From the NCBI GenBank assembly GCA_021738505.1, contig JAIPBW010000015.1, positions 1-52,457 of the forward strand: 52,457 bases of DNA, written 5' to 3'. Both the position numbers and the translations under genes were made by a program. Of this stretch, positions 32,507-40,856 are shown in pieces (position 1 is the first letter of the stretch; each line of letters starts with the position of its first letter). The notes below the pieces were generated by a model, which saw nothing but the letters and a program-made list of their open reading frames with translations, searched no databases and was not told the DNA's origin. The stretch comes from Bacteroidales bacterium. GTDB lineage: Bacteria > Bacteroidota > Bacteroidia > Bacteroidales > PWNQ01.

Positions 32507-33031
32507 TTATTCTGATTTTTCTGATAGTGTTTTCAGGATTCCGGCAACTTTTTGACCTCCTGAAGCTTGTAAGCCTGAAATAACATTCTTTGCAGGAGAC
32601 TGAAGGAGCGATACGATGTCGGCAATAAGTTCTTCTTTAGACTTAATTGCTGTCAGCGCGTCGATTTTATCATCACCGAGGTAAACGGTTTCTTCAATAT
32701 ATGCTGCTTTAAGAATAGGCTTATCAAACGACTTCCTGAAGTTCTTAATTAATTTAGCCGGAACATTACCTGTATCACTAAACATTACTGCTGTGGAACC
32801 GGTCAGGGCTGAATAAAGCTCTTCATCAGCTTTGTCAGTCTGTTCCAGTGCCTTTTTGAGCAATGTGTTTTTGACCATTCTCAGTTTTACATTCTTTCCA
32901 AAGCATTGACGACGCAATTGATTGGTCTTCGCCACATCCAACCCTAAAATATCGGTTAAATAGATGACGGGATATTCATTCAATTGCTCGGTCAATTCCT
33001 GGATCAACTGAGTTTTTTCTTCTTTTCTCAT
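32507..33031 (-). CDS. rplJ: 50S ribosomal protein uL10
   Basis: A 174-residue protein that anchors the L7/L12 stalk to 23S rRNA. It shows the N-terminal RNA-binding fold (KNVKLRMVKNTLLKKAL near residue 47-63) and the C-terminal helix that carries L7/L12 dimers. It usually also acts as autogenous repressor by binding its leader. Only 41 bp separate it from rplA, so no room for a long L10 leader is seen directly upstream. Confidence 0.97.
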   Translation of the reverse strand: MRKEEKTQLIQELTEQLNEYPVIYLTDILGLDVAKTNQLRRQCFGKNVKLRMVKNTLLKKALEQTDKADEELYSALTGSTAVMFSDTGNVPAKLIKNFRKSFDKPILKAAYIEETVYLGDDKIDALTAIKSKEELIADIVSLLQSPAKNVISGLQASGGQKVAGILKTLSEKSE

Positions 33032-33072
33032 AGTTCAATCACTTCTTGTTTATGAGCGTCTTTGTTAATAGC

Positions 33073-33765
33073 TTAAATGATTGACTTCGGGTTGATTTTA
33101 ATGCTTGGACTCATCGTACTGGAAATATGAACACTTAGCATATATGTACCTTTTGATGCAACAGGCTTTAGCTTTTGAATTGTTGTTAGCAATTCTCTTG
33201 CATTTTCATAAAGTTGTTTTTCATCAAACTGCACTTTTCCAATAGATGTATTGATGATACCGTATTTATCCACTTTAAAGTCGATTTTACCGGCTTTCGC
33301 TTCTTTAACAGCTTCACCAATGTCCATAGTAACCGTTCCGGTTTTCGGATTCGGCATTAGTCCGCGAGGTCCAAGTACTTTTCCCAGGCGACCAATTTTC
33401 GGCATTACGCTGGGCATGGTAATAATAACATCCATGTCCAACCAACCCTCCTTAATTTTGTCAATATAGTCATCAAGCCCAACAAAGTCTGCACCGGCTG
33501 CTTTAGCTTCTTCCTCTTTATCAGGAGTACATAGGACCAAAACTTTTACTTCTTTACCTGTTCCGTGTGGAAGAGTAACAGAACCGCGCACCATTTGATT
33601 TGCTTTACGAGGGTCTACACCCAGTCGTACACTCAAATCCACAGATGCGTTAAAATTGGATGTGGTTATATCCTTCACCAATTTACAAGCATCTTTTAAT
33701 GGATACGCTTCAGTTTTGTCGTACATTGCTAAAGCTTCCTTATGTTTCTTTGCTACTTTTGACAT
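33073..33765 (-). CDS. rplA: 50S ribosomal protein uL1
   Basis: A 230-residue L1-stalk protein with the family core [27 protein letters not shown] near residue 45-70 and [15 protein letters not shown] near 130. It binds 23S rRNA and commonly represses its own operon. Typical length; placed 60 bp behind rplK. Confidence 0.98.
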   Translation of the reverse strand: MSKVAKKHKEALAMYDKTEAYPLKDACKLVKDITTSNFNASVDLSVRLGVDPRKANQMVRGSVTLPHGTGKEVKVLVLCTPDKEEEAKAAGADFVGLDDYIDKIKEGWLDMDVIITMPSVMPKIGRLGKVLGPRGLMPNPKTGTVTMDIGEAVKEAKAGKIDFKVDKYGIINTSIGKVQFDEKQLYENARELLTTIQKLKPVASKGTYMLSVHISSTMSPSIKINPKSII

Positions 33766-33825
33766 TCTTGATAGGGTATTAGTCTATTTTACTTTTTAAG
33801 GTATTCTGGTTTTCTTCGGAACGAC

Positions 33826-34263
33826 TTAAAACGGTTTCTTACCTTTAACGATAAGTCCCATGCTTCGAGCTGTTCCGGCAACCATTGTCATTGCAGACTC
33901 AACGGTGAATGCGTTCAAGTCACTCATTTTGGCATCGGCAATTTCGCGAACCTGATCCCAGGTTACACTACCTATCTTTTGACGGTTTGGTTCGGATGCA
34001 CCTTTGCTTATTTTTGAAGCTTCCTTGAGCTGAATAGCTACCGGGGGTTGCTTTACAATAAACTTAAAGGATTTGTCTTTATAAACCGTAATAATGACAG
34101 GTAAAATTTTGCCGGCTTGTTCCTGCGTTCGTGCATTGAACTGCTTACAAAATTCCATGATATTTAACCCTTTGGCACCTAATGCCGGCCCAACGGGTGG
34201 TGATGGATTTGCAGCACCTCCTTTGATCTGCAGTTTTATAATACCGTCAACTTCTTTTCCCAT
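33826..34263 (-). CDS. rplK: 50S ribosomal protein uL11
   Basis: A 145-residue protein of the GTPase-associated centre. Proline-rich N-terminal domain ([20 protein letters not shown], residues 15-34) and the C-terminal rRNA-binding domain ([12 protein letters not shown]). It follows nusG by 48 bp, the ordinary secE-nusG-rplK-rplA order. Confidence 0.98.
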   Translation of the reverse strand: MGKEVDGIIKLQIKGGAANPSPPVGPALGAKGLNIMEFCKQFNARTQEQAGKILPVIITVYKDKSFKFIVKQPPVAIQLKEASKISKGASEPNRQKIGSVTWDQVREIADAKMSDLNAFTVESAMTMVAGTARSMGLIVKGKKPF

Positions 34264-34311
34264 TTTTTTTCTCCGTATATTTGATTTGTGAATGGGTGTT
34301 TTACGAGAAAG

Positions 34312-34863
34312 TTACTCTTTCTCTACTTGCATAAACCCAAGTTCCAATGGCGTTTTGCGGCCAAAGATTTTCACCATGACTTTCAGCTTTTTCTTTTCTT
34401 CATTAATTTCTTCAATCGTTCCCGTAAAGCTGTTAAATGGCCCATCAATGACTTTTACATTTTCGCCAACCATAAATGGAATATTGAGTTGTTCATCTGT
34501 ATCCGACAGTTCGTCTACTTTTCCGAGAATCCGGTTGACTTCGTGTTGCCTTAAAGGACTGGGTTCACCGCCTTTAGAAGCGCCAAGAAATCCGATTACA
34601 CCGGGAATCTCCCGAATATGGTGGGGTACTTCACCAACAAGATTGGCTTCGATCAGCACATAGCCCGGAAAATAGTTCCGTTCTTTGCTGATTTTCTTAC
34701 CATTTCTCACCTGGTATACTTTTTCTGTAGGAATAAGCACCTGGGAAATTTGATCCTGAAGGTTAAGTCGTTTGATCTCACTTTCAATATGCTTTTTAAC
34801 CTTCTTCTCACTTCCGCTGAGCGCTCTAACTACATACCATTTCTTTTCTTGCTGTTCAGACAT
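34312..34863 (-). CDS. nusG: Transcription termination/antitermination protein NusG
   Basis: A 183-residue protein with the NGN domain (KKWYVVRALSGSEKKVKKHIE at the start, RNYFPGYVLIEANL near 62-75) and a C-terminal KOW domain (VGENVKVIDGPFNSFTGTIEEI near 130-151). It bridges RNA polymerase to Rho or the ribosome. Bacteroidota typical length; lies 47 bp behind secE. Confidence 0.97.
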   Translation of the reverse strand: MSEQQEKKWYVVRALSGSEKKVKKHIESEIKRLNLQDQISQVLIPTEKVYQVRNGKKISKERNYFPGYVLIEANLVGEVPHHIREIPGVIGFLGASKGGEPSPLRQHEVNRILGKVDELSDTDEQLNIPFMVGENVKVIDGPFNSFTGTIEEINEEKKKLKVMVKIFGRKTPLELGFMQVEKE

Positions 34864-34910
34864 ACCACACGTTACTTACTGTCGAGATTAAATATTAAAA
34901 TAAATGACTT

Positions 34911-35105
34911 TTAACCAAAGAGGCTATAAAATTGCTCCAGTATATTTCTAAACGTAATATCCATCAAAAACACGACGAGCGCGATTATTAGGGAAGCAAT
35001 GGATACAACAATAGCACTGTTTTGCAATTCGCCCCATGAAGGCCACGACACCTTATGTATTAATTCATCGTAGCTTTCTTTGAAATATGATTTGATCTTA
35101 GCCAT
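34911..35105 (-). CDS. secE: Preprotein translocase subunit SecE
   Basis: A 64-residue single-span form of SecE: amphipathic helix with the conserved ELIHKVSWPSWGEL (residues 13-26), then one transmembrane helix (SAIVVSIASLIIALVVFLMD). The frame extends to 35123, but that would overlap the 3' end of tRNA-Trp, so the ATG at 35105 is preferred. It completes the SecYEG channel. Co-transcribed with tuf, tRNA-Trp and nusG. Confidence 0.95.
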   Translation of the reverse strand: MAKIKSYFKESYDELIHKVSWPSWGELQNSAIVVSIASLIIALVVFLMDITFRNILEQFYSLFG

Positions 35106-35120
35106 TTTTTCAATATTTTG

Positions 35121-35193
35121 CACGGGTGGTAAGACTCGAACTCACAACCGGCGGTTTTGGAGACCGCTGCTCTCCCAATTGAGCTACACCCGT
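35121..35193 (-). tRNA. tRNA-Trp (CCA)
   Basis: A 73-nt cloverleaf: 7-bp acceptor stem ACGGGTG/CACCCGT, D stem GCTC/GAGC, anticodon stem GCGGT/ACCGC with loop CTCCAAA (anticodon CCA), and T arm with TTCGAGT. Discriminator G. CCA is not fully encoded (GCAA follows). It lies between tuf and secE, only about 15 bp before secE, so it must be cut out of the tuf-secE-nusG transcript. Confidence 0.97.
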
Positions 35194-35203
35194 TTATTGG
35201 GAA

Positions 35204-35248
35204 GGAAAGGTATTTTGGATTAAGCATGCTTAACTAAAATACCTTTCC
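35204..35248 (-). promoter_or_regulatory. Long perfect hairpin between tuf and tRNA-Trp
   Basis: A 13-bp perfect inverted repeat (GGAAAGGTATTTT at 35204-35216 with AAAATACCTTTCC at 35236-35248). It encloses a second palindrome, TTAAGCATGCTTAA. No T run follows on the minus strand, and the genes behind it need read-through, so a processing site, mRNA 3'-end stabiliser or partial terminator is more likely than a full terminator. Confidence 0.7.
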
Positions 35249-35274
35249 GGAGTTATTATATTATCTTCTGTTTA

Positions 35275-36465
35275 TTAATCGTCAAGAACTTCAGTCACCT
35301 GACCGGCACCGACAGTACGTCCACCTTCACGGATAGCGAAACGCAGTCCCGCATCCATAGCGATGTCGGAAATCAGTTCTACAGTAATGGTTAGGTTATC
35401 ACCTGGCATTACCATTTCAACACCTTCGGGAAGTTTGATTTCTCCGGTTACGTCTGTGGTTCTGAAATAGAACTGTGGACGGTAGTTGTTATGGAATGGG
35501 GTGTGACGACCACCTTCTTCTTTCTTCAGGATATAAACCTCACCTTTGAATTTGTTATGAGGCTTAACAGTACCTGGTTTACAGATTACCATACCGCGGT
35601 TGATCTGGTCTTTGTTGATACCACGCAGTAAAAGTCCTACGTTGTCACCAGCTTCACCATAATCAAGGATCTTACGGAACATTTCTACACCGGTAATGGT
35701 AGATTTAAGTTTTTCTGCACCCATACCGATAATCTCTACCGGGTCTCCGGTATTGATAATACCTGTTTCGATACGACCTGTAGCCACTGTTCCACGTCCT
35801 GTAATGGAGAATACATCTTCCACAGGCATGAGGAATGGTTTATCTTTATCGCGTTCTGGCAATGGGATCCATGAGTCACATGCATCCATTAATTCCATAA
35901 TTTTGTCAACCCATTTTTCTTCTTCATTCAAGGCACCAAGAGCTGAACCCTGAATAATTGGAGTCTCATCACCGTTAAATTCGTAGAAATCGAGCAATTC
36001 GCGGATTTCCATTTCAACGAGTTCGAGCAACTCTTCATCATCCACCATATCCACTTTATTCATGAATACGACGATTCTTGGTACACCAACCTGACGCGCC
36101 AGGAGCAAGTGCTCCCGAGTTTGTGGCATTGGACCGTCAGTAGCGGCAACTACAAGTATAGCACCATCCATTTGAGCAGCACCGGTAACCATATTTTTCA
36201 CATAGTCACTGTGTCCTGGACAGTCAACGTGAGCATAATGACGATTAGCAGTCTGGTACTCAACGTGAGCAGTATTAATAGTGATTCCACGTTCTTTTTC
36301 TTCCGGAGCATTATCGATTGAATCGAATGATTTAATCTCCGAAAGTCCTTTTTTAGAAAGGATCATTGTAATCGCAGCAGTCAAAGTAGTCTTACCGTGG
36401 TCAACGTGACCGATAGTACCTATGTTCAGGTGCTTTTTTGACCGGTTAAATTTTTCTTTAGCCAT
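35275..36465 (-). CDS. tuf: Elongation factor Tu
   Basis: A 396-residue translational GTPase that carries aminoacyl-tRNA to the ribosome. G1 GHVDHGKT (residues 19-26), switch [10 protein letters not shown] (about 80-87) and NKVD (about 135-138) are intact, followed by domains 2 and 3 ([13 protein letters not shown] near 225; [12 protein letters not shown] near 340). Placed behind four tRNA genes and ahead of tRNA-Trp and secE. Confidence 0.99.
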   Translation of the reverse strand: MAKEKFNRSKKHLNIGTIGHVDHGKTTLTAAITMILSKKGLSEIKSFDSIDNAPEEKERGITINTAHVEYQTANRHYAHVDCPGHSDYVKNMVTGAAQMDGAILVVAATDGPMPQTREHLLLARQVGVPRIVVFMNKVDMVDDEELLELVEMEIRELLDFYEFNGDETPIIQGSALGALNEEEKWVDKIMELMDACDSWIPLPERDKDKPFLMPVEDVFSITGRGTVATGRIETGIINTGDPVEIIGMGAEKLKSTITGVEMFRKILDYGEAGDNVGLLLRGINKDQINRGMVICKPGTVKPHNKFKGEVYILKKEEGGRHTPFHNNYRPQFYFRTTDVTGEIKLPEGVEMVMPGDNLTITVELISDIAMDAGLRFAIREGGRTVGAGQVTEVLDD

Positions 36466-36510
36466 AACACTTCTTGTATTTGGTTGGTTTTTAATTTATT
36501 TCTGTTGCCG

Positions 36511-36582
36511 AGCCGATGACGAGAATTGAACTCGTGACCTCTTCCTTACCAAGGAAACGCTCTACCCCTGAGCTACATCGGC
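36511..36582 (-). tRNA. tRNA-Thr (GGT)
   Basis: A 72-nt cloverleaf with acceptor GCCGATG/CATCGGC, D stem GCTC/GAGC and anticodon stem TTTCC/GGAAG with loop TTGGTAA (anticodon GGT, reads ACC/ACT). T loop TTCAATT, discriminator T. Last of the four tRNAs, directly upstream of tuf. Confidence 0.95.
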
Positions 36583-36669
36583 TTAAAGATAGGAAAGACA
36601 CGTTTCTACTTTCCCGTAATCGACAAAAAGAGCACAATTATATATTGTCTCTTTTCAGCTTGATCTTAG

Positions 36670-36742
36670 AGCGGGAGACGGGACTCGAACCCGCCACCTA
36701 CAGCTTGGAAGGCTGTCGCTCTACCGGATGAGCTACTCCCGC
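36670..36742 (-). tRNA. tRNA-Gly (TCC)
   Basis: A 73-nt cloverleaf: acceptor GCGGGAG/CTCCCGC, anticodon stem ACAGC/GCTGT with loop CTTCCAA (anticodon TCC), T loop TTCGAGT. Third in the tRNA cluster ahead of tuf. Confidence 0.96.
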
Positions 36743-36754
36743 GTTGTCATTTGG

Positions 36755-36837
36755 TGGGGGGAGGAGGATTCGAACCTCCGAAGGCATACGCCAGCAGATT
36801 TACAGTCTGCCCCAGTTGGCCGCTTTGGTATCCCCCC
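36755..36837 (-). tRNA. tRNA-Tyr (GTA)
   Basis: An 83-nt class II tRNA: acceptor GGGGGGA/TCCCCCC, anticodon stem GCAGA/TCTGC with loop CTGTAAA (anticodon GTA), a long variable arm, and T arm GGAGG TTCGAAT CCTCC. Discriminator A. Only 12 bp from tRNA-Gly. Confidence 0.96.
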
Positions 36838-36877
36838 CTGGTGTGATATTGGTTTATCTTTTTTAGAACTGTTGTTG

Positions 36878-36951
36878 AGCCGATGGACGGATTCGAACCG
36901 CCGGCCGGCTGATTACAAATCAGCTGCTCTGACCAACTGAGCTACATCGGC
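36878..36951 (-). tRNA. tRNA-Thr (TGT)
   Basis: A 74-nt cloverleaf: acceptor GCCGATG/CATCGGC, anticodon stem GCTGA/TCAGC with loop TTTGTAA (anticodon TGT), T loop TTCGAAT. First tRNA of the operon, about 47 nt behind the predicted transcription start. Confidence 0.96.
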
Positions 36952-36982
36952 TTTTGTTTATTCTGCTTTTTTAATAATAAAT

Positions 36983-37005
36983 GCAGACCCCGTTTAAAGG
37001 TCTGC
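36983..37005 (-). terminator. Hairpin at the hpf/tRNA operon junction
   Basis: Perfect 7-bp stem GCAGACC/GGTCTGC (36983-36989, 36999-37005) with a 9-nt loop, followed on the minus strand by an AT-rich stretch. It may end the rpsU-xerC-hpf transcript. The promoter of the tRNA operon overlaps its upstream arm, so it could also fold at the very 5' end of the new transcript. Confidence 0.5.
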
Positions 37006-37036
37006 AAATGTATGAAGGTTAATATAAATTACCAAA
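37005..37036 (-). promoter_or_regulatory. Promoter of the tRNA-tuf-secE operon
   Basis: On the minus strand TTTG (37036-37033), 20 bp, then TACATTTG (37012-37005): an exact fit to TTTG-N20-TAnnTTTG. Transcription should begin near 36998, a short distance before tRNA-Thr(TGT), as expected for a strong stable-RNA promoter. Confidence 0.85.
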
Positions 37037-37080
37037 TAATTTTTTAATAAATTTATATTTATTTTTTATCTCGCTGTTAA

Positions 37081-37380
37081 TCAACTGTCTTTGGACTTTT
37101 CTTTGTATTTAATTAGCTGTTTTCGTAGTGCAGAGACAGCCTGATCGGTTGCTTCTTCGAATGTAGATGCCTGTTTTTTGGCAAATAAATCGTCGCCGGG
37201 AACTTTTACTTTGATTTCGGATATCTTATTTTCTTTCCCATCTGCATTTTCAAGTTTAAGGATTACTTCACTTCCTAAAATGCCATCAAAATATTGCTCC
37301 AGCTTATTTACTTTTTCGGTAACAAAACTTTCTAATTTTGAATCAGAACGAAAATGTACTGAATTAATGTCTACTTTCAT
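37081..37380 (-). CDS. hpf: Short ribosome hibernation promoting factor
   Basis: A 99-residue protein of the HPF/YfiA fold (beta-alpha-beta-beta-beta-alpha): MKVDINSVHFRSDSKLESFV, then EVILKLENADGKENKISEIKV and the ATDQAVSALRKQLIKYKEK helix. It lacks the C-terminal dimerisation domain of long HPF. It binds the 30S subunit in stationary phase. AGGAGG lies 8 nt before the ATG. It sits 16 bp behind the recombinase gene and downstream of rpsU, a common Bacteroidota arrangement. Confidence 0.93.
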   Translation of the reverse strand: MKVDINSVHFRSDSKLESFVTEKVNKLEQYFDGILGSEVILKLENADGKENKISEIKVKVPGDDLFAKKQASTFEEATDQAVSALRKQLIKYKEKSKDS

Positions 37381-37396
37381 AAATAGGACCTCCTGT

Positions 37397-38305
37397 TTAT
37401 TTGCCCTTTGGATGGGCTTGTTCGTATATTGATTTTAACTGATCGATAGTGCTGTGCGTATATACTTGCGTTGCCGCAAGATTGGCATGCCCCATAAGTT
37501 CTTTAATGGCGTTTAAGTCAGCCCCATGGCTGAGCAAATGGGTTGCAAAACTATGCCTTAATATATGTGGGCTTTTTTTATCGATCGTACTTACCTGCTC
37601 AAGATATTTTTTTACAATGTCATAGATCAATTTAGCATATGGTTTCTTGCCTTGAGAACTTAAGAACAGCGATTTTTCTGATGGCTGAACATTTTTCTCA
37701 AGCAAGAAATTCTCTCTCTCCTGCAGGTACGTTTCCAATGTTGTCATCATATAATCATTAACGGGAATAATCCTTTCTTTATTCCGTTTACCTAAAACTT
37801 TCAAAGAACAATTGCCTGTGTTAATATCTTGTACATTAAGATTTACAAGTTCTGAAACACGCATTCCTGTATTATACAGTAAATTAAGTATCGTATAATC
37901 TCTAATCCCACAATAATTGTTTTTAAATTCCGCCTCGGTGAATAGTTTTTGCATTTCTTTTTCCTGAACAAAGACGGGCAGTCGTTGAGGTATCTTTAAG
38001 GGCTTTAACTTTGCAGTCGGATTATGAGAGATATATCCGTTTTGCAGACAATATTTAAAGAACGATTTTAAGCTGGACATTTTCCGACTTACTGTTTTGG
38101 CTTGTAGGCCCTGGGTTATTAAGTAACTTAACCAGGAGCGAATAATTAAATGCGTGTGTGCCTCCAGTGTAATTTTGCCATACGATTGCTGAATATAATC
38201 CGCATATTCATGCAAGTCCATCCGGTAGGCTTTAATCGTATGTTCCGAGTATCGCCTCTCGTGCTTTATATAAGCTAAAAATTCAGTTATTAATTGTACT
38301 ATCAT
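37397..38305 (-). CDS. xerC: Tyrosine recombinase XerC/XerD family
   Basis: A 302-residue site-specific recombinase. N-terminal SAM-like DNA-binding domain (about 5-90), catalytic domain with Arg in NTGMRVSEL (about 150), Lys in LGKRNKERI (about 174), HILRHSFATHLL (His and Arg, about 247), HANLAA (about 270) and the nucleophile in TQVYTH (Tyr about 281). Size and conserved chromosomal context point to the housekeeping Xer protein that resolves chromosome dimers, not to a mobile integrase. Whether it is the XerC or XerD orthologue cannot be decided without its partner. Confidence 0.9.
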   Translation of the reverse strand: MIVQLITEFLAYIKHERRYSEHTIKAYRMDLHEYADYIQQSYGKITLEAHTHLIIRSWLSYLITQGLQAKTVSRKMSSLKSFFKYCLQNGYISHNPTAKLKPLKIPQRLPVFVQEKEMQKLFTEAEFKNNYCGIRDYTILNLLYNTGMRVSELVNLNVQDINTGNCSLKVLGKRNKERIIPVNDYMMTTLETYLQERENFLLEKNVQPSEKSLFLSSQGKKPYAKLIYDIVKKYLEQVSTIDKKSPHILRHSFATHLLSHGADLNAIKELMGHANLAATQVYTHSTIDQLKSIYEQAHPKGK

Positions 38306-38410
38306 TGATGTAAAAAAAAGGAAGAAATCTTGATTAAATATTGTTTACTAAGATAATTCAAAATAAAACTTAATTCAAGTTTTCTTCCTTTTCAATCAAA
38401 AAAAGCATGA

Positions 38411-38608
38411 TTACATGCCTTCTTCTTTGTCCCTCATCTTTTGAACATATTCTGCTTTTAGCAGTTCTTGTCTACGCTTGTCTGAAGGTTTTGTGTAATT
38501 CTGACGTTCTCTTACTTCTTTTATGACACCTGTTTTTTCAAACTTGCGTTTCAATTTTTTCAGAGCACGGTCAATATTCTCACCTTCTTTTACAGGAACA
38601 ATAATCAT
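38411..38608 (-). CDS. rpsU: 30S ribosomal protein bS21
   Basis: A 65-residue basic protein: MIIVPVKEGENIDRALKKL, FEKTGVIKEVRERQNYTKPS and the basic C-terminal helix, all typical of bS21. It is required for initiation. First gene of rpsU-xerC-hpf and behind a near-consensus promoter. Confidence 0.96.
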   Translation of the reverse strand: MIIVPVKEGENIDRALKKLKRKFEKTGVIKEVRERQNYTKPSDKRRQELLKAEYVQKMRDKEEGM

Positions 38609-38676
38609 TGGTTTATACCACCTTTCGTTTGAGTTAAAATAATTTTACAATGTATTTTTGTAACTTTTTCCGCGTG

Positions 38677-38707
38677 CAAATGTAAAAAAGAATATTGGAT
38701 TTTCAAA
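38677..38707 (-). promoter_or_regulatory. rpsU promoter
   Basis: On the minus strand TTTG (38707-38704), 19 bp, then TACATTTG (38684-38677). It is almost identical to the tRNA-tuf promoter. Transcription should start near 38670, giving a leader of about 60 nt before rpsU. Confidence 0.82.
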
Positions 38708-38874
38708 TAATTATTTTGATATTTGAAAACTGATATTAATTTTATATATGCAATAATCAGAAATAATATAGCTAATTCTCCCCCAAATAGCTAATTAAAA
38801 AGGGTAGTTATCTTTTAGTTTTAAATGAAGCTAATTGAAAAGTTATAAATGAAAGGATAATCTATTAAATTTAT

Positions 38875-38882
38875 TAGTTTTG
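38875..38882 (+). promoter_or_regulatory. Possible -7 box for the SPOR/beta-barrel gene
   Basis: TAGTTTTG fits TAnnTTTG about 110 bp ahead of the ATG at 38992. No TTG-type -33 element stands at the right distance. If used, the leader would be about 100 nt and include the hairpins at 38926-38957. Confidence 0.4.
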
Positions 38883-38925
38883 TCCATTAAGCAAATCCAA
38901 TATTTATGAAACGAACGCCTGTGAA

Positions 38926-38957
38926 GTCGGGTTAATTCCCCCGCAAATACGACGGGG
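38926..38957 (+). promoter_or_regulatory. Structured leader with alternative hairpins
   Basis: CGGG (38928-38931) can pair with CCCG (38940-38943), or CCCCG (38939-38943) with CGGGG (38953-38957); the two stems share the C run and exclude each other. GTCG (38926-38929) also matches CGAC (38950-38953). The block is GC-rich within AT-rich flanks, 35-65 nt before the ATG. I do not recognise it as a known riboswitch. Confidence 0.4.
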
Positions 38958-38991
38958 TAATCATAACAGCTATTTAATTAAATACATTTTT

Positions 38992-40767
38992 ATGAAACAC
39001 ACCAATACTATAGTCTTATTTATATTCCTGTTTATTTTTGGTAAGAGCCTGTTTGCACAGTCGAATATTCAAGATTGGGAGATTGGAATTCATGGTGGGC
39101 CGACATTGTTCTGGGGCGATTTAAGTGTTGGGGAGGATAATGGAGATTATCTCAAAAAATTTCAGGATGAAAACAGTTGGTCTTTTGGAACGAACATAGA
39201 ATATCGTATTTTGCCTTTTGCGTATGTGGGTGGTGATTTTTCCTATGGTCAATTAGGAGGAATACGCGACAAATATGCTCCGGGAAATAAGTTAAATCAA
39301 AAATTTGATGGAGAATATTTTGACTATTCCCTTAGGTTTCGTTTAAATATGATTGATTTGATTTATAAGAAGAATAAAAAGCGAAACTTTGATATTTATT
39401 TACTTGGAGGGGTAGGACACATTCATTATCGTTCGGTTACTCATCAGTTGGAATCCGGCGATTATATTAATTCGGTAGGGTATAGTAACCGGGGACAAGA
39501 AAAGGAGGCTCTGAAATCTGAATTGCGTATTCCTTATGGCGCCGGAGTGAAATGGTATCTGGGTGAACGTTTTAACGTTACTTTGAATACTACCTTTAAC
39601 TGGGTGAATTCGGATAATTTAGATGCTACAACGGGCGGTACTAAAGTCAATGATTATTATTCCTATACTTCCCTTGGCTTCCATTATAAATTTGGAGAAA
39701 AACAAGAGACTAAACCGAAACCTCAGCCCGAGCCTGAACCTAAACCTGAACCCAAACCAACAATTGCTGAAAAGCCGGCTGATGTTCATTTGGAAATCAA
39801 TTTCCCCAATGAAATATATCAGGATACAATTATTCAGGTGGTGCATCAGGTTAATAAAGAGGATTTAACAAGTAAAGCTAATTTTGAACAAAGCCTGCCT
39901 AAAGGTATGAAAGCTACATCAGGCAAAGCTTCCGGAGCTATATTTAAGTTTGATGAACAAAAGATCACTTTTGAATGGGATGATATGCCTAAAGCAGATC
40001 TCATTACATTAAAAATAAACATCAAAACTGAAGAGATAGCAAAAGGAGAATATAAAACCGAAGGGACGTTTAGCTATAATGAAAATGACGAATCGAAAGT
40101 TAAAGCTTTTGACAAATCGTTCCGGATTATACCTAAACCCACACCTGAACCTGTCGTAGCTCAGAAAGAAAAGCAAGAGGAAGATGTCCGGGATTCGATC
40201 GTTTATCGTGTTCAGGTAAGGGCGATCTACAACGGTAAACAATCCATAAAAGAGGTAAGACGTGTTTATGGATTGGAAGGCGATGTGTATGAACATTTCC
40301 ATAAAGGATATGCAAAATATTCATCCGGCGATTTTGATTCCTATTCCCAGGCACGCGAATACCGCGAACACCTGAGAAATGAAAAAGGAATTGATGGTGC
40401 TTTTGTTGTCGCCTTTCATAATGGTGAACGCTTAGATGCATTAGCAGATGTAGATAAAATCAAATACGATCAACAGAAAGATAAGCCTGCGAAAGAAAAA
40501 GAAGGAGCATGGTATAAGGTTCAGATTGCGGCCATTTCCAGTGATCAGGACAGAGCGGCCAGGGCTGTTATTGCTGATAAGTTCAATCTAAAAGGTGAAT
40601 CAATTTCTGTTGAGACTTCCGGTGGATGGCATCGCTATACAATTGGTGAATATTCCGAGTACTCGAAGGCGAAGACCAAGCTAATTCAATTAAGAAAGAA
40701 TGTGCCCGATGCGTTTATCGGGAAATATGTTGGCGGGAAACGTGTTAAGATTTTAGCCACCGATTGA
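38992..40767 (+). CDS. Outer-membrane beta-barrel protein with two SPOR-like domains
   Basis: 591 residues. Signal peptide MKHTNTIVLFIFLFIFGKSLFA, cut before QSNIQDW. Residues 25-236 look like a small beta-barrel (WEIGIHGGPTLFWGDLSVG, alternating strands, FTSLGFHYKF-type end). Next come a charged Pro/Glu/Lys linker (about 237-258), an Ig-like or adhesive domain (about 262-375), a second short linker, and two SPOR-like repeats (about 400-485, starting YRVQVRAIYNG, and 505-590, starting WYKVQIAAIS). SPOR domains bind denuded peptidoglycan, so the protein probably ties the outer membrane to the wall, perhaps at division sites. Related barrel-SPOR proteins occur in Bacteroidota but this one has no name I recognise. 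Monocistronic, ending in a strong terminator. Confidence 0.8.
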   Translation: MKHTNTIVLFIFLFIFGKSLFAQSNIQDWEIGIHGGPTLFWGDLSVGEDNGDYLKKFQDENSWSFGTNIEYRILPFAYVGGDFSYGQLGGIRDKYAPGNKLNQKFDGEYFDYSLRFRLNMIDLIYKKNKKRNFDIYLLGGVGHIHYRSVTHQLESGDYINSVGYSNRGQEKEALKSELRIPYGAGVKWYLGERFNVTLNTTFNWVNSDNLDATTGGTKVNDYYSYTSLGFHYKFGEKQETKPKPQPEPEPKPEPKPTIAEKPADVHLEINFPNEIYQDTIIQVVHQVNKEDLTSKANFEQSLPKGMKATSGKASGAIFKFDEQKITFEWDDMPKADLITLKINIKTEEIAKGEYKTEGTFSYNENDESKVKAFDKSFRIIPKPTPEPVVAQKEKQEEDVRDSIVYRVQVRAIYNGKQSIKEVRRVYGLEGDVYEHFHKGYAKYSSGDFDSYSQAREYREHLRNEKGIDGAFVVAFHNGERLDALADVDKIKYDQQKDKPAKEKEGAWYKVQIAAISSDQDRAARAVIADKFNLKGESISVETSGGWHRYTIGEYSEYSKAKTKLIQLRKNVPDAFIGKYVGGKRVKILATD

Positions 40768-40790
40768 TCTTCAGAAAAGGTTATTAAATG

Positions 40791-40825
40791 AAAAGCCCGG
40801 TTCACTATTATGAACCGGGCTTTTT
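40791..40825. terminator. Bidirectional intrinsic terminator
   Basis: A 14-bp perfect stem (AAAAGCCCGGTTCA with TGAACCGGGCTTTT) with a 6-nt loop and T runs on both strands. It ends the SPOR-protein gene (+) and the DPP IV gene (-). Confidence 0.95.
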
Positions 40826-40856
40826 GTTTAACAACGAAATGTGTGTAATTTTAATA

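Noticed and set aside
36516-36940. Plus-strand open frames over the tRNA cluster
   Set aside because: They are antisense to three or four well-formed tRNA genes; the apparent peptides are translated tRNA complements, a frequent artefact.
37397-38305. Mobile-element integrase
   Set aside because: The tyrosine recombinase sits between rpsU and hpf, with no attachment-site repeats or cargo genes; a housekeeping Xer protein is the simpler reading.
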